The notes below the pieces were generated by a model that saw only the letters and a program-made list of their open reading frames with translations, was not told the origin of the DNA and searched no databases. A program made the position numbers and the translations under genes. A DNA stretch of 57,720 nucleotides, taken from Bradyrhizobium jicamae (GTDB taxonomy: Bacteria; Pseudomonadota; Alphaproteobacteria; Rhizobiales; Xanthobacteraceae). This document shows positions 1 through 8,465 of the stretch, in pieces (position 1 is the stretch's first letter; the number at the start of each line of letters is the position of its first letter). Location: assembly GCF_018130215.1 (NCBI RefSeq), contig NZ_JAFCKQ010000053.1:1-57720 (forward strand), written 5' to 3'.

Positions 1-245
1 GTGGTCCTACCCCCGTGCTTTCTACCTTGCACGGGGCCCATGGGTGCGATCGGCACCCGGCTTTCCCTGCGCCCTCTCCGAGAGAAGAGGGCGAAACGAG
101 ATGCAAGCCTCGGACACGTCGTGCCGCGAGAATGCGCATGTACGACTCGCAAGCCGCGCCACGCATTCAGCGTCGTTCCGGCGAACGCCAGGACGACGAT
201 GCGGAAGCAGCGATCGGTTCATCACGATCATCGCCACAAACATTC
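1..245. other. Non-coding DNA with two small hairpins
   Basis: No convincing gene lies here. Two perfect stems are visible: an 8-bp stem, CCCCGTGC at 11-18 with GCACGGGG at 29-36 (10-nt loop), and a 7-bp stem, CGCCCTC at 70-76 with GAGGGCG at 87-93. Neither has a following T-run, so they are not textbook terminators. They resemble the short palindromes common between genes in Bradyrhizobium-type genomes. The GntR gene on the minus strand ends just after this stretch, so the hairpins may close its transcript. Confidence 0.4.
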
Positions 246-983
246 TCATCGCTGCGCACGCGCCGCCGTCTCGAACTCGCGCCCCCTGATCCGCACCAGA
301 TCATCCGCCGAATGCGTCAGCAGCTCCACCGTCGCTTCGCGCGCGGCTTCGGAGTGGCCCGCGGCGATGGCGTCGAGCACCGCCTTGTGCTCAACCAGCG
401 CCCGGGGGCGGTGAGCACCAGTGGCGGCGATCGCAAAGCTCCGGCGCAGGGTGATCTCGAACATCTGGGCGATCGGCCAGAAGAACTCGTTGCGGGTCGC
501 GAAGTAGATGCCCTGATGGAACGCGATGTCGGCCATGACGAACGCCTCGTTGGCCTCGGCCGCTGCCATACCCTCATAGCCGGCGCGGATCCGCGCGATG
601 TCGTCCTCGCCGGCATGGATCGCGGCGAGCGCGGCGGCGGCCGGTTCGACCGCGCTGCGCAGCTGGAACAGCTTGGCGAGGTAGCGGTCCATGTTCTCGG
701 TCTCGAGATGCCAGCGCAGCACGTCGGGATCGAGCTGGTTCCACTGCTCGGGCGGCCGCACGCGGGTGCCGCTCTTCGGCCGCGACTCGATCAGGCCCTT
801 GCCGGTGAGGGTGCGGATTGCCTCGCGCACCACGGTGCGACTGACATCCATCATCTCGCAGATCTGCATCTCCGGCGGCAGCGTCTCGCCGACGCCGATC
901 TCGCCGCGCACGATGCTGCTGCCGACACGGTCGGTGACCTGGCTGTGCACGTTCCGGCGCAACGCGCTGTGTGTCTGGAACAT
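246..983 (-). CDS. GntR/FadR-family transcriptional regulator (FCD domain)
   Basis: A 245-aa regulator. Residues about 10-75 form the winged helix-turn-helix of the GntR family (LPPEMQICEMMDVSRTVVREAI), followed by the all-helical FCD ligand-binding domain with the likely metal ligands in DIAFHQGI and EHKAVLDAI. FadR-type proteins usually repress neighbouring catabolic and transport genes until an organic acid binds. The frame is open to an ATG at 1058, but the ATG at 983 is preferred: it has GAGG seven bases upstream, and the longer start falls inside a probable operator. It diverges from a TRAP transporter operon, its likely target. The ligand cannot be read from the sequence. Confidence 0.88.
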   Translation of the reverse strand: MFQTHSALRRNVHSQVTDRVGSSIVRGEIGVGETLPPEMQICEMMDVSRTVVREAIRTLTGKGLIESRPKSGTRVRPPEQWNQLDPDVLRWHLETENMDRYLAKLFQLRSAVEPAAAALAAIHAGEDDIARIRAGYEGMAAAEANEAFVMADIAFHQGIYFATRNEFFWPIAQMFEITLRRSFAIAATGAHRPRALVEHKAVLDAIAAGHSEAAREATVELLTHSADDLVRIRGREFETAARAQR

Positions 984-1050
984 CGGAAGCCTCGCTGCGG
1001 TTGGTGCGCACTTGCGCAGCCCGGTTGCGCCCTTGCGCGACTTGATTTGT

Positions 1051-1071
1051 TTTGTCATACATTAAGACAAA
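1051..1071. promoter_or_regulatory. Probable GntR operator between divergent genes
   Basis: An inverted repeat TTTGTC-N9-GACAAA lies midway between the GntR start at 983 and the dctP start at 1139. Size, symmetry and position suit an FCD-type GntR dimer controlling both directions. No binding data exist; the assignment is by position and symmetry. Confidence 0.55.
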
Positions 1072-1138
1072 TAGCCTGCCAAGCTCGCGAACGACCAAGG
1101 CTGCGGGCAACACACATCCGTTCCTGGGGAGGAGCACC

Positions 1139-2170
1139 ATGACGTCGAAGCGCTTCAGCCGCCGTATCGTATTGCAGTCGTCGGTCGCAGCGGGCGCGTG
1201 GCTCGCCGCCGCGCCGGCGCTGATCGGCCGTGCCGAGGCCGCGACCATGAAGATGCGATGCTCGTCCTCGCTGCCCAACGATCCCAAATACGCCAACGGC
1301 CGCGTCTACTACGACAACCTGGTCAAGAGCCTGAAGGCCAACGGGCTCGGTGAGCAGATCGACATTTCGTTCTTTCCCGACAACCAGCTCGGCCAGGAGA
1401 TCGACGTCATCAACTCGGTGAAGTTGGGCGTGATCGACCTGATGGTGTCGGGCTCGTCGATCTCGGCCAACCTGGTGCCGCTGGTCGGTACCTTCGACCT
1501 GGGCTACCTCTTCACCAGCTTCCCGCAACAGACCAAGGCGTTCGATGCCGGCGCCGCGAAGCCGATCGAGGATGCGCTGCTCAAGGGCGGCAACATCCGC
1601 ATCATCGCCTGGGCCTATAATTTCGGCGCGCGCAGCGTGCTGGCGAAGAAGCCGGTGAAGACGCCGGAAGATCTCGCGGGCCTGAAGATTCGCACGCTGC
1701 CCAATCCGATCATCACCGAATGCCTGCGGCTGATGGGGGCGGCGGCAACGCCATTGGCGTTCGGCGAGATCTACACGGCGCTGCAGGCCGGCGTGCTCGA
1801 CGGGCTCGAGCACGATCCGCCGACCATCCTCGCAAGCAAATTCTACGAGACCTCGAAGAACTACGCGCTGACGCAGCATAACTTCTCGCCGCTCGCGATC
1901 TATTTCAGCGACACCACCTACAACCGGATGGATCCCAAGCTGCGCGAGGGTTTCCTCGATGCCGCGAAGAAGGCCGCGATCGACACCCGCGCGCACGGTC
2001 TCGCGGTGGAGAAGGAAGCGTTGGCCGCGCTGACGGAGAAGGGCGTCAGCGTCGTCGAATGCGACAAGGAGGCGTTCCGCAAGCGGGTGCTGCCACAGAC
2101 CGACAACTTCATCAAGGCGCGGCCCGAGGCGAAGGCCGTCGTCGATATCATCCGCGCCACCCAGGCCTGA
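1139..2170 (+). CDS. TRAP transporter substrate-binding protein, DctP family
   Basis: A 343-aa periplasmic binding protein that would capture an organic acid and deliver it to the membrane subunits encoded next. The N-terminus has a twin-arginine-like signal (SRRIVLQSS, then a hydrophobic stretch ending near AEA), suggesting Tat export. The DctP-family Arg that usually pairs with the substrate carboxylate is probably the one in LKIRTLPNPI. The ATG at 1139 is chosen because GGGAGGAG precedes it and the signal peptide begins there; the open frame extends upstream to 1052 through the operator. It is 10 bp from the next gene and surely co-transcribed. The substrate is unknown; the neighbouring hydroxyacid dehydrogenase suggests a 2-hydroxy or 2-keto acid. 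Confidence 0.9.
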   Translation: MTSKRFSRRIVLQSSVAAGAWLAAAPALIGRAEAATMKMRCSSSLPNDPKYANGRVYYDNLVKSLKANGLGEQIDISFFPDNQLGQEIDVINSVKLGVIDLMVSGSSISANLVPLVGTFDLGYLFTSFPQQTKAFDAGAAKPIEDALLKGGNIRIIAWAYNFGARSVLAKKPVKTPEDLAGLKIRTLPNPIITECLRLMGAAATPLAFGEIYTALQAGVLDGLEHDPPTILASKFYETSKNYALTQHNFSPLAIYFSDTTYNRMDPKLREGFLDAAKKAAIDTRAHGLAVEKEALAALTEKGVSVVECDKEAFRKRVLPQTDNFIKARPEAKAVVDIIRATQA

Positions 2171-2180
2171 GGCTGATACG

Positions 2181-4037
2181 ATGTCGATGGCCGCAGCCGT
2201 GCCCGGCCGCGCCGGCTTCCGGATCACTGCGCCGCTGCTCGCCGCGAGCGATGCGATCGCCGCGGTCCTGCTCGCCGCCGACCTCGTGGTGGTCTGCGTC
2301 TCGGTGCTCGCCCGTTTCTGGTTCAACGCGCCGGTCGAGTGGTCCGACGATGTCGCGCGCGGCCTGATGGTCGGGTCGAGCTTCTTCGGCGCGGCGAGCG
2401 CGCTGGCGCGCAGCGAGAATCTCGGCGTCGCCTTCTTCGTCAACATGCTCCCGGCGGGGGGACGGCGCGTCGTCGATGCGGTCGGCGCGCTGCTGGTCAC
2501 GATCGTGGCCGGCTACGTCGCGTTCAACGCCATCAAGATGGGCTGGCTGACCACGGGGCAGACCTCCGGTTCCGGCCTGCCGCTGGAATGGACATTCTAT
2601 CCGATGGGTGTCGGCGCGCTGTTCATGACGGTGTTCGCCCTCGAGCTGTTCTGTGGCCGCTCCCTGCTCGACATGATCGCGGGCCTCGTCGTGACCGGCG
2701 TCATCGTCGGTCTCTATCTGGCTTGGGATGCCTTCGCGCCTTCCTCGGTGCCGTCATCGCAGACGCTGATGCTGGTCGGCTTCTTCCTCACGCTGTTCGG
2801 CGGACTGCCGATCGGGTTTGCGCTGGCGCTCGCCGCGCTGATCTTCATCTGGGTGGAGGGCACTCTGCCCGGGGTTATCTTCGCCCAGCAGATGGCGCGC
2901 GGCATCGACAATTTCGTGCTGCTCGCGATCCCCTTCTTCATCCTGGTCGGCTACCTGATGGAAGCCAACGGCATGTCGGTGCGCCTGATCGAGCTGTTGC
3001 AGCGTGCGGTCGGACGGATGCGCGGCGGGCTCAACGTCGTGATGGTGATGTCGATGGTGCTGTTCTCGGGCATCTCGGGCTCGAAGATGGCCGACGTCGC
3101 CGCGGTCGGTTCGGTGCTGATCCCGGCGGCACGGCGCTCGCGGCAGAACCCGGGCGGGGCGGTGGCGCTGCTCGCCGCGTCTGCCGTGATGGCCGAGACC
3201 ATTCCGCCGTGCATCAACCTGATCATCCTCGGTTTCGTCGCCAACCTGTCGATCGGCGGCCTGTTCGTCGCCGGCATGCTGCCGGCCGCGCTGATGGCAG
3301 TGGCGCTGATCGCGGTGTCGATCATCTTCGGAAAGCGCCCGGCTGACAGCGGCGACGCCGCGCCGCGCGCGGCGGTGTCCGGCCTGTGGACCGGCGCGAT
3401 CGCCTCGTTCGGGCTGATCTTCATGATCTTCTTCGGCTTCAAGAGCGGTTTTGCCACCGCGACCGAGATCTCGGCCTTCGCCGCGGTCTATGCCATCGCG
3501 GTCGGCAGCCTGCTGTTCCGCGAGCTCGGCATCAGGAGCCTGGCGCACTGCTTCGTGCAATCCGCGACCCGTTCGGGCCTCGTGCTGTTCATCGTCGCCG
3601 CGGCGCAGTCGCTGGCCTTCATCCTGACCCTGCAGCAGGTGCCGCATGCTGTCGGCGAATTCATGCTCTCGGTCTCGGGCAGCCATGGCGTCTGGCTGTT
3701 CATGGTGCTGTCGATCGCGGTGCTGGTGGTGATGGGCTCGGTGCTGGAAGGCGCCGCGGCACTGATCATCTTCGGCCCGCTGCTGTTGCCGGTCGCGGTC
3801 AAGCTCGGCATCGATCCGCTGCATTTCGGCGTCGTGCTCGTCATCGCGATGGGGCTCGGGCTGTTTGCGCCGCCGCTCGGTCTTGGGCTCTACGGTGCCT
3901 GCCTGATCGGCAGCGTTCCGATCGAGCAGACCATCAAGCCGATCACGGGCTATCTCGGCCTGCTGTTGCTGTGCCTCCTGGTGATCGCCTTCGTGCCCGC
4001 CATCAGCACGATGTTGCCGCACGCGCTGGGCTATTAG
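2181..4037 (+). CDS. TRAP transporter permease, fused DctQ-DctM
   Basis: A 618-aa inner-membrane protein joining the two TRAP membrane subunits. Residues about 20-170 are the four-helix small subunit DctQ (LLAADLVVVCVSVLARFWF at the start). From about residue 180 to the end is the multi-helix DctM large subunit, which carries the ion-coupled transport path, with typical segments such as GGLPIGFALALAALIF and FSGISGSKMADVAAVGS. Fused DctQM proteins are a known variant of this family. It follows dctP closely and ends just before the dehydrogenase gene. Confidence 0.93.
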   Translation: MSMAAAVPGRAGFRITAPLLAASDAIAAVLLAADLVVVCVSVLARFWFNAPVEWSDDVARGLMVGSSFFGAASALARSENLGVAFFVNMLPAGGRRVVDAVGALLVTIVAGYVAFNAIKMGWLTTGQTSGSGLPLEWTFYPMGVGALFMTVFALELFCGRSLLDMIAGLVVTGVIVGLYLAWDAFAPSSVPSSQTLMLVGFFLTLFGGLPIGFALALAALIFIWVEGTLPGVIFAQQMARGIDNFVLLAIPFFILVGYLMEANGMSVRLIELLQRAVGRMRGGLNVVMVMSMVLFSGISGSKMADVAAVGSVLIPAARRSRQNPGGAVALLAASAVMAETIPPCINLIILGFVANLSIGGLFVAGMLPAALMAVALIAVSIIFGKRPADSGDAAPRAAVSGLWTGAIASFGLIFMIFFGFKSGFATATEISAFAAVYAIAVGSLLFRELGIRSLAHCFVQSATRSGLVLFIVAAAQSLAFILTLQQVPHAVGEFMLSVSGSHGVWLFMVLSIAVLVVMGSVLEGAAALIIFGPLLLPVAVKLGIDPLHFGVVLVIAMGLGLFAPPLGLGLYGACLIGSVPIEQTIKPITGYLGLLLLCLLVIAFVPAISTMLPHALGY

Positions 4038-4043
4038 GAGGCT

Positions 4044-5027
4044 ATGCGCTTGAGAGTTTTGCTCGCTCATACCCCGCAGATGCGCCGCGATTACTACGGT
4101 GAGCGCAGCCTGAACGGCTTGCGTGCGGTCGCCGACGTCAAGCTGCACGAGGGCGATGTGGCGCTCGACGCGGCGGCGCTGGTCGAGGCCGCAGCCGATG
4201 TCGATATCATCGTCGCCGATCGCATGACGCAGGGCCCGGGCGAAATTTTTCCGCGCCTGCCGAAGCTTCGCGCCTTCGTGCGCTGCGCGGTCGACATCCG
4301 CAACATCGACGTCGCGGCGGCGTCAAACGCCGGCGTGCTGGTGACGCAGGCAAGCCCCGGCTTCGTGCAGTCGGTCGCCGAGCTTGCGCTCGGCTTCATG
4401 GTCGACCTGTCGCGCGGCGTGTCGCGCGCGACGGCCGACTACCATGCCGGGAGCAAGCCTGACGTCGTGATGGGCCGGCAACTCGCCGGCAGCACGATCG
4501 GCATCATCGGCTACGGCGCCATCGGCCGCCATCTCGCCGGCATTGCCAAAGTGCTCGGCATGACGGTCATCGTCGCCGATCCCTTCGTCACGATCGATGA
4601 TGTCGCGATCCGGCACCTGCCGCTCGACGATCTCCTCGCGCACGCCGACTACGTCGTCTGCCTTGCGGTCGCGAATGCGCAGACCGAGAACCTGATTGGG
4701 GCGCCCGCGCTGGCGCGGATGCAGAGGCACGCGTTCTTCATCAATCTGTCACGCGGCAATCTCGTCGACGAAGCGGCGCTGGCGGTGGCGCTTCGCGAGA
4801 AGCGCGTTGCGGGTGCGGCGATGGATGTCGGCCGCGCACCGGACCAGATGCCGACCCCGGAGCTCGCGAAGCTGCCCAATGTAATCGCGACGCCGCATGT
4901 CGGCGGCCTGACGCCGCCGGCGATCGAACACCAATCGTCGGAGACGGTGCGCCAGGTCGCAAAAATCGTCGCCGGCGAGATTCCCATCGGGGCCGTGAAC
5001 GCCGATCGCTGGATGCGGCGGCCCTAG
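4044..5027 (+). CDS. D-2-hydroxyacid dehydrogenase family protein
   Basis: A 327-aa NAD(P)-dependent dehydrogenase of the D-isomer type. The Rossmann motif is IGIIGYGAIGRHLAG (about residues 151-165). The catalytic Arg is visible in NLSRGNLVDEAAL and the catalytic His in ATPHVGG. The segment that normally reads like DVFExEP reads AMDVGRAPDQMP, so the usual catalytic Glu is absent at its expected spacing after the conserved Asp. It probably interconverts a 2-hydroxy and a 2-keto acid imported by the upstream TRAP system. The start is ambiguous: GGAGG at 4037-4041 is only 2 bases before the ATG at 4044 but 8 before an in-frame TTG at 4050. Confidence 0.85.
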   Translation: MRLRVLLAHTPQMRRDYYGERSLNGLRAVADVKLHEGDVALDAAALVEAAADVDIIVADRMTQGPGEIFPRLPKLRAFVRCAVDIRNIDVAAASNAGVLVTQASPGFVQSVAELALGFMVDLSRGVSRATADYHAGSKPDVVMGRQLAGSTIGIIGYGAIGRHLAGIAKVLGMTVIVADPFVTIDDVAIRHLPLDDLLAHADYVVCLAVANAQTENLIGAPALARMQRHAFFINLSRGNLVDEAALAVALREKRVAGAAMDVGRAPDQMPTPELAKLPNVIATPHVGGLTPPAIEHQSSETVRQVAKIVAGEIPIGAVNADRWMRRP

Positions 5028-5055
5028 GCGACGAACAATCTGCTACAAGGTGACC

Positions 5056-6339
5056 ATGCGGCTTCCCTTCTTCTACGGCTGGATCATTGTCGCGGTGACG
5101 TTCGTCACCATGGCGATCGGCGTCAACGCGCGCACCGCGTTCTCGCTGTTCTATCCGCCGATCATCTCCGAGTTCGGCTGGGAGCGCGGCGTCACGGCCG
5201 GCGCGTTCTCGTTCGGCTTCGTGGCCTCGGCGATCGCCAGCCCGCTGATCGGACGGCTGATGGACCGCGGCGGACCGCGCGCGGTGATGGAACTCGGCGT
5301 CGTGTTGATGGCATCGGGCCTGTTGCTGGCGCCGCTGACCTCGCAGCCCTGGCACCTCTATCTCACGATCGGCGTGCTGGTCGGTGCCGGCAGCGTCTGC
5401 CTCGGCTATTCCGGCCAGTCGCTGTTCGTGCCGAACTGGTTCCTGCGCAGCCGTGGCCTCGCGCTCGGGCTCGCTTTCGCGGGCGTCGGCGTCGGTTCGG
5501 TGACGCTGCTGCCGTGGGTGCAGCACATGATCGAGCAGACGGGATGGCGCACCGCCTGCACCGCGATGGGGATAGTCGTGCTGGTCGTGCTGGCGCCGAT
5601 CAATCTGCTGCTGCACGAACGGCCCGAGGACATCGGCCTGCGGCCCGACGGCGATGCCGCGCCGACCTCGGCGACCGCGGCCAAGGCGGCTTCGAACGTC
5701 GTCGATCCGGTCTGGGCCGGCACCGACTGGACGCTGCAACGTGCGCTGCGCACCGCGCGGTTCTGGTGGATCGCGCTCGGCTATTTCTGCGGCCTGTACA
5801 TCTGGTACGCGGTGCAGGTGCACCAGACCAAGTTCCTGCTCGACATCGGCTTCAGCTCCAGCGTCGGCGTCTGGACCCTCGGCATTGTCAGCCTGCTCGG
5901 CATTCCCGGCCAGATCTGGCTCGGGCATCTCTCCGATCGCATCGGTCGCGAATGGGTCTGGGCGATCTCCTGTGTCGGCTTCGCGATCTGCTTCGCGGCG
6001 CTGGTCGCCTTGAAATACTGGCCGGTGATGCCGCTGGTCTATCTGATGGTGTTCACCCAGGGCGCGCTCGGCTACGGCCTGACCTCAGTGATGGGGCCGG
6101 TGGTGCTGGAGATCTTCCAGGGCAAGCACTATGGCAGCATCTTCGGCACGGTCATGCTTGCCGCGCTGGCCGGCGGCGCCGCAGGACCCTGGATCACCGG
6201 CCAGCTCTACGACATCTCGGGCAGCTATGGCGCCGGGTTTGCGCTCGGAATCGTCGTGAGCCTGCTGTCGGCGTTCGCGATCTGGCAGGCCTCGCCCGGC
6301 AAGGTACGCGCCGTCGCCGGAAAGATGAGCCAGGGGTAG
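5056..6339 (+). CDS. MFS transporter, oxalate/formate-antiporter-like
   Basis: A carrier of 427 aa with about twelve membrane helices. The first helix begins almost at the N-terminus (FFYGWIIVAVTFVTMAIG), and a typical MFS loop motif follows as GRLMDRGGPRAVM. This N-terminal pattern is that of monocarboxylate/OFA-type carriers. ATG 5056 is preferred over GTG 5050 because AAGG sits five bases upstream of it. As the last gene of the TRAP/dehydrogenase group it may import or export a related organic acid; the substrate is not determined. Confidence 0.87.
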   Translation: MRLPFFYGWIIVAVTFVTMAIGVNARTAFSLFYPPIISEFGWERGVTAGAFSFGFVASAIASPLIGRLMDRGGPRAVMELGVVLMASGLLLAPLTSQPWHLYLTIGVLVGAGSVCLGYSGQSLFVPNWFLRSRGLALGLAFAGVGVGSVTLLPWVQHMIEQTGWRTACTAMGIVVLVVLAPINLLLHERPEDIGLRPDGDAAPTSATAAKAASNVVDPVWAGTDWTLQRALRTARFWWIALGYFCGLYIWYAVQVHQTKFLLDIGFSSSVGVWTLGIVSLLGIPGQIWLGHLSDRIGREWVWAISCVGFAICFAALVALKYWPVMPLVYLMVFTQGALGYGLTSVMGPVVLEIFQGKHYGSIFGTVMLAALAGGAAGPWITGQLYDISGSYGAGFALGIVVSLLSAFAIWQASPGKVRAVAGKMSQG

Positions 6340-6360
6340 GGGGGTGCGCCCTTGTGCTTG

Positions 6361-6975
6361 CTACGGTGCATCGAATGCGACGCCGATCGCCGCTCGCAGG
6401 TCGTCGGCCGCGCGCAGGAAGCTGTCGGCCGGCGTGGTCTCGGGATCGATCAGACGATGCAGGCGGAAGCCGTCCTCCAGCGCGAGCAGGATCGCCCCGA
6501 CCCACGCGGGATCCTGGAAGGTCTTGCCGGTGTTCTTCGCAGTGGTTTCGACGATCTCGGTGATCATCTGCCGGCGCGCACGCAGGCGCTTGGCGAGTTC
6601 CGGCCGGCGTTTTTCGGCGCGCGCCACGAACAAGATCATTTCCATGTGCAGCAGCGGCGATCGCCCGAGCGGATCCTGCCGCGTGCGATCCATGTTTCTG
6701 AAGGCCGCGATGTAATCGGCCGGGTCCTTGTGCTTGGCGAGCAGGTCGAGGCAGCGTCGGATCGACTGCTCGACGTGATCCTCGAGCATGGCGATGATCA
6801 ATTCGTCCTTGCTCTTGAAGTTCGAATAGAAGGCGCCGCGCGAGAAGCCGGCGGCCGCCGCGATCGCCTCGATGCTGACGCTGCCGATTCCCTGCTCCTC
6901 GAACACATGCGCCGCCGCTTCGAACAGCTTCTCGCAGGTATCGTCCCGTGTCGGCCTGGTGCGCACCCTTGACAT
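6361..6975 (-). CDS. TetR/AcrR-family transcriptional regulator
   Basis: A 204-aa regulator. The N-terminal helix-turn-helix is clear (IEAIAAAAGFSRGAFYSNF, about residues 36-54), and the C-terminal two thirds form a helical ligand-binding domain of TetR type. It diverges from a cytochrome P450 gene, with a 28-bp palindrome 22 bp upstream of its start. The arrangement predicts autoregulation and repression of the P450. The inducer is unknown but may be the P450 substrate. Confidence 0.9.
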   Translation of the reverse strand: MSRVRTRPTRDDTCEKLFEAAAHVFEEQGIGSVSIEAIAAAAGFSRGAFYSNFKSKDELIIAMLEDHVEQSIRRCLDLLAKHKDPADYIAAFRNMDRTRQDPLGRSPLLHMEMILFVARAEKRRPELAKRLRARRQMITEIVETTAKNTGKTFQDPAWVGAILLALEDGFRLHRLIDPETTPADSFLRAADDLRAAIGVAFDAP

Positions 6976-6997
6976 CGGCGCAGTTTAGGGCACAATG

Positions 6998-7025
6998 CAA
7001 CTCAATACAAGAGTGTATCGAGTTG
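6998..7025. promoter_or_regulatory. TetR operator, near-perfect 28-bp palindrome
   Basis: The left arm CAACTC-AATACA and the right arm TGTATC-GAGTTG are reverse complements except for one base pair, around the centre AGAG. It lies between the divergent TetR and P450 starts, so a bound repressor would cover both promoters. It also covers an upstream in-frame ATG (6995) of the P450, arguing for the 7043 start. Confidence 0.75.
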
Positions 7026-7042
7026 CCCATGGAGCGATCACC

Positions 7043-8275
7043 ATGAACGAGCACGTACAGTCGATGAGCAGCGACCCGCTCTTCAATCCGCTGGCGCCCG
7101 AATTCATTCGCAATCCCTATCCGCATTACGAGCGGTTGCGCACCCACGACCCGATGCACGTCAACGCGCACGGCGCCCACGTCGCCAGCCGCCACGCCGA
7201 GGTCAGCCTCGTGCTGCGCGACAAGCGCTTCGGCAAGGACTATGTCGACCGCACCATTCGCCGCTACGGCCCCGACATCATGAAGGAGCCGATCTTCCGC
7301 AGCATGGGCCACTGGATGCTGCAGCAGGATCCGCCGGATCATACCCGCCTGCGCGGCCTCGTGGTGAAGGCCTTCACCGCGCGCCGGGTCGAGGACATGC
7401 GGCCGCGCATCCAGCAGATCGTCGACGAGACGCTCGACCGCATCATTCCGCAAGGAAAGATGGACCTGATCGAGGATTTTGCCTTCCGTCTGCCGGTCAC
7501 CATCATCTGCGATATGCTCGGCATCCCTGAAGAGCATCGCGAAGCCTTCTACAAGGGCTCGCGTGATGGCGGGCGCGTGCTCGATCCGGTGCCGTTGTCG
7601 CCCGAGGAGATCAAGGAGGGAAACGCCGGCAATACGATGGCGGCGATGTATTTCAACCAGCTGTTCGAGCTCAGGCGCAAGCAACCGGGCGACGATCTCA
7701 CCACGCAGCTGGTCCAGGCCGAGGAGGATGGCCAGAAGCTCACCAATGAGGAACTCACGGCCAACATCATCCTGCTGTTCGGCGCCGGTCACGAGACCAC
7801 GGTGAACCTGATCGGCAACGGCCTGCTCGCGCTTCACCGCAATCCGGACCAGCTGGCGCTGCTCAAGGCCGAACCCGGCCTGATCACCAACGCGATCGAG
7901 GAATTCCTCCGCTACGACTCCTCGGTGCAGATGACCGGCCGTGTCGCGCTGGAGGATATCGAGGACCTCGGCGGCAAGCGCATCCCGAAGGGCGACGCCG
8001 TGCTTTGCCTGCTCGGCTCGGCGAATCATGACCCGGCTGTTTACCCCGACCATCCCGAGACGCTCGATATCAGGCGGCCGAACGTGAAGCCGCTGTCGTT
8101 CGGGGGAGGCATCCATTTCTGCCTCGGCGCCCAGCTGGCGCGGATCGAGGCCGAGATCGCGATCTCGACCCTGCTGCGCCGGATACCGGACCTGCGTCTC
8201 GATGACGCGGAAAATCCGGAATGGCGGCCGACCTTCGTGCTGCGCGGGCTGAAGCAGCTGCCTGCGCGATGGTGA
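7043..8275 (+). CDS. Cytochrome P450
   Basis: A 410-aa soluble bacterial P450, a haem monooxygenase needing an external ferredoxin/reductase pair. The haem-binding signature is FGGGIHFCLGAQLAR with the proximal Cys. The I-helix oxygen-activation motif is GAGHETT and the K-helix ExxR is in EEFLRYDS. Length is normal for a class I bacterial CYP. No redox partner is encoded nearby, so a shared one is presumably used. ATG 7043 is chosen since the longer frame begins in the TetR operator. Substrate specificity is not predictable. Confidence 0.92.
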   Translation: MNEHVQSMSSDPLFNPLAPEFIRNPYPHYERLRTHDPMHVNAHGAHVASRHAEVSLVLRDKRFGKDYVDRTIRRYGPDIMKEPIFRSMGHWMLQQDPPDHTRLRGLVVKAFTARRVEDMRPRIQQIVDETLDRIIPQGKMDLIEDFAFRLPVTIICDMLGIPEEHREAFYKGSRDGGRVLDPVPLSPEEIKEGNAGNTMAAMYFNQLFELRRKQPGDDLTTQLVQAEEDGQKLTNEELTANIILLFGAGHETTVNLIGNGLLALHRNPDQLALLKAEPGLITNAIEEFLRYDSSVQMTGRVALEDIEDLGGKRIPKGDAVLCLLGSANHDPAVYPDHPETLDIRRPNVKPLSFGGGIHFCLGAQLARIEAEIAISTLLRRIPDLRLDDAENPEWRPTFVLRGLKQLPARW

Positions 8276-8347
8276 TCCGCCGGGTTTCCCGGGAAGCGGC
8301 AAGATCCGGCGCGCACGCGCCGTTGACCTGATAGCGCCGTCCGGCCC

Positions 8348-8378
8348 GAAGTCACGGCAGCAAAGCCGCTGTGACTTC
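8348..8378. terminator. Inverted repeat after the P450 gene
   Basis: GAAGTCAC at 8348-8355 pairs perfectly with GTGACTTC at 8371-8378. No clear T-run follows. It may be a weak terminator of the P450 transcript or a regulatory site ahead of the AsmA gene 88 bp downstream. Confidence 0.4.
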
Positions 8379-8465
8379 GCCATACTTGCCTCTATATATT
8401 GAACTGCTCCGGCCCAGGATTGGCGTGCGCAGGCCGCAAGCGGAGCGGGTTCAAAGGGAGACACC

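Noticed and set aside
2754..4148. Long open frame on the minus strand opposite the TRAP permease
   Set aside because: Its residues are the antisense shadow of a GC-rich membrane gene (His/Asp/Arg/Gln-rich, no domain), and the plus-strand DctQM is unmistakable.
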